The notes beneath the pieces were generated by a model. The model ran no database searches. It saw only the letters and a program-made list of their open reading frames with translations, and was not told the origin of the DNA. A program made the position numbers and the translations under genes. From NCBI GenBank assembly GCA_036382515.1, contig DASVHQ010000424.1, positions 1-22,464 of the forward strand: DNA of 22,464 bases, read 5' to 3'. Positions 22,033 through 22,464 of this stretch are shown here, one piece after another (within the stretch, counting starts at the first letter, position 1; every line of letters begins with the position of its first letter). This DNA comes from JADGRF01 sp036382515. GTDB lineage: Bacteria; Myxococcota_A; Polyangia; Polyangiales; JAFGIB01.

Positions 22033-22038
22033 AGCTTA
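22033..22038 (-). promoter_or_regulatory. extended -10 directly before the Imm5-like gene
   Basis: On the minus strand, TGC-TAAGCT ends exactly seven bases before the ATG at 22025. That would place the transcription start on or next to the start codon. No -35 is apparent, and no Shine-Dalgarno sequence lies between. Confidence 0.35.
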
Positions 22039-22229
22039 GCAGTCGAGCTGCAGCGCAGCCCCGGCACACTCGCCATTAAGTGGTCGCTACGATCAGTTCC
22101 TCTGTGTGGTTGAGTGGACGAAGACCAGCCGTCCTGCCCGCGAGGCAGCGCTCGGCAAGCGCCGCTGCCGAGACATGCTGCGCCTCTCTCACGCGTCCCG
22201 TCCACACCCGCGCAGCGCGCGCGCACCCT

Positions 22230-22258
22230 TTGACAGTCCATAAACGACGGTCCAATAT
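22230..22258 (+). promoter_or_regulatory. promoter of the short-chain dehydrogenase gene
   Basis: A perfect -35, TTGACA (22230-22235), is followed after 17 bases by CAATAT (22253-22258). An alternative -10, TATGTC, overlaps at 22256-22261. Transcription would start about base 22265, one base before the ATG at 22266, so this message is probably leaderless too. It is the best -35 and -10 pair in the window. Confidence 0.5.
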
Positions 22259-22265
22259 GTCCTGT

Positions 22266-22464
22266 ATGAAGACAGCACTCGTCACAGGGGCGTCCTCGGG
22301 ATTGGGCGCCAGCATCGCAGCGGAGCTCGCCTTGCGCGGCTACACCGTGGTGGGCACGTCACGACATGGCGGCACGTTCGCGCAGCTCGAGCTGCGCGAC
22401 GCAGCATCCGTCGCGCGCTGCGTGGCCGGCTTGCAGAGACTCGATCTGCTGGTGAACAACGCTG
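22266..22464 (+). CDS. Short-chain dehydrogenase/reductase, 3' end beyond the window
   Basis: The first 66 residues of a classical SDR are present. KTALVTGASSGLGASIAAEL contains the TGxxxGxG cofactor motif (T7-G14), TSR (31-33) follows beta 2 where NADP-preferring members carry an Arg, LELRD (41-45) fits the conserved Asp after beta 3, and LLVNNA (61-66) is the NNA(G) motif. The catalytic Ser, Tyr and Lys lie past the window end, so substrate and activity cannot be judged. The residue at R33 hints at NADP(H). The gene is divergent from the Imm5-like gene, with 240 bases between them. Confidence 0.85.
   Translation, partial: MKTALVTGASSGLGASIAAELALRGYTVVGTSRHGGTFAQLELRDAASVARCVAGLQRLDLLVNNA

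Overview
The window is GC-rich DNA with dense genes, many GTG starts and several lipoproteins that carry long Gly/Ser/Ala-rich linkers. With PEGA and AgmX/PglI-type C-terminal domains, this points to a myxobacterium-like organism (Myxococcota, probably Polyangia-like). That placement is inference from style and domain content; no rRNA or other marker gene is present. I found no tRNA, rRNA, CRISPR array, transposase or prophage block.

Layout. 1-3822: a HAD-type hydrolase (+) converges on a DUF1345 membrane protein (-), with a 10-bp inverted repeat spanning both stop codons; then a secreted or lipid-anchored protein with two DUF1566 domains (-) and a 403-bp gap. 3823-4503: a fused MoaD-MoaE molybdopterin synthase. 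4565-10831: a five-gene + strand glycan cluster (GT4 glycosyltransferase, NAD-dependent sugar epimerase/dehydratase, DPM1-like GT2, GT39-like membrane transferase, FAD-dependent oxidoreductase) with overlaps or short gaps, apparently an operon for a lipid-linked or cell-surface glycan. 10888-11904: a lipoprotein combining an eight-cysteine cluster, a second cysteine-rich segment and a C-terminal peptidase S74-like (intramolecular chaperone) domain with the Ser/Lys pair in place. This is the most interesting gene here.

11930-16720 is a minus-strand operon read leftward: PpiD/SurA-like periplasmic folding factor, M16 zinc peptidase, polytopic membrane protein. Divergent from it, 16797-18146 encodes a PEGA-domain protein, followed by an AgmX/PglI C-terminal-domain protein (18319-18906). 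18996-19748 is a tight two-gene module, a 69-aa protein plus a DNA polymerase beta-fold nucleotidyltransferase, looking like a toxin-antitoxin or abortive-infection type pair. 19749-22265 is gene-poor: a small lipoprotein with three 18-residue Cys repeats, a possible frameshifted small lipoprotein and an Imm5-like putative immunity protein. The window ends inside a short-chain dehydrogenase.

Several starts lie only a few bases downstream of a TAnnnT -10-like element, suggesting that leaderless or very short-leader transcripts are common here. Overall most genes concern the cell envelope: surface glycan synthesis, lipoproteins, periplasmic folding and proteolysis.
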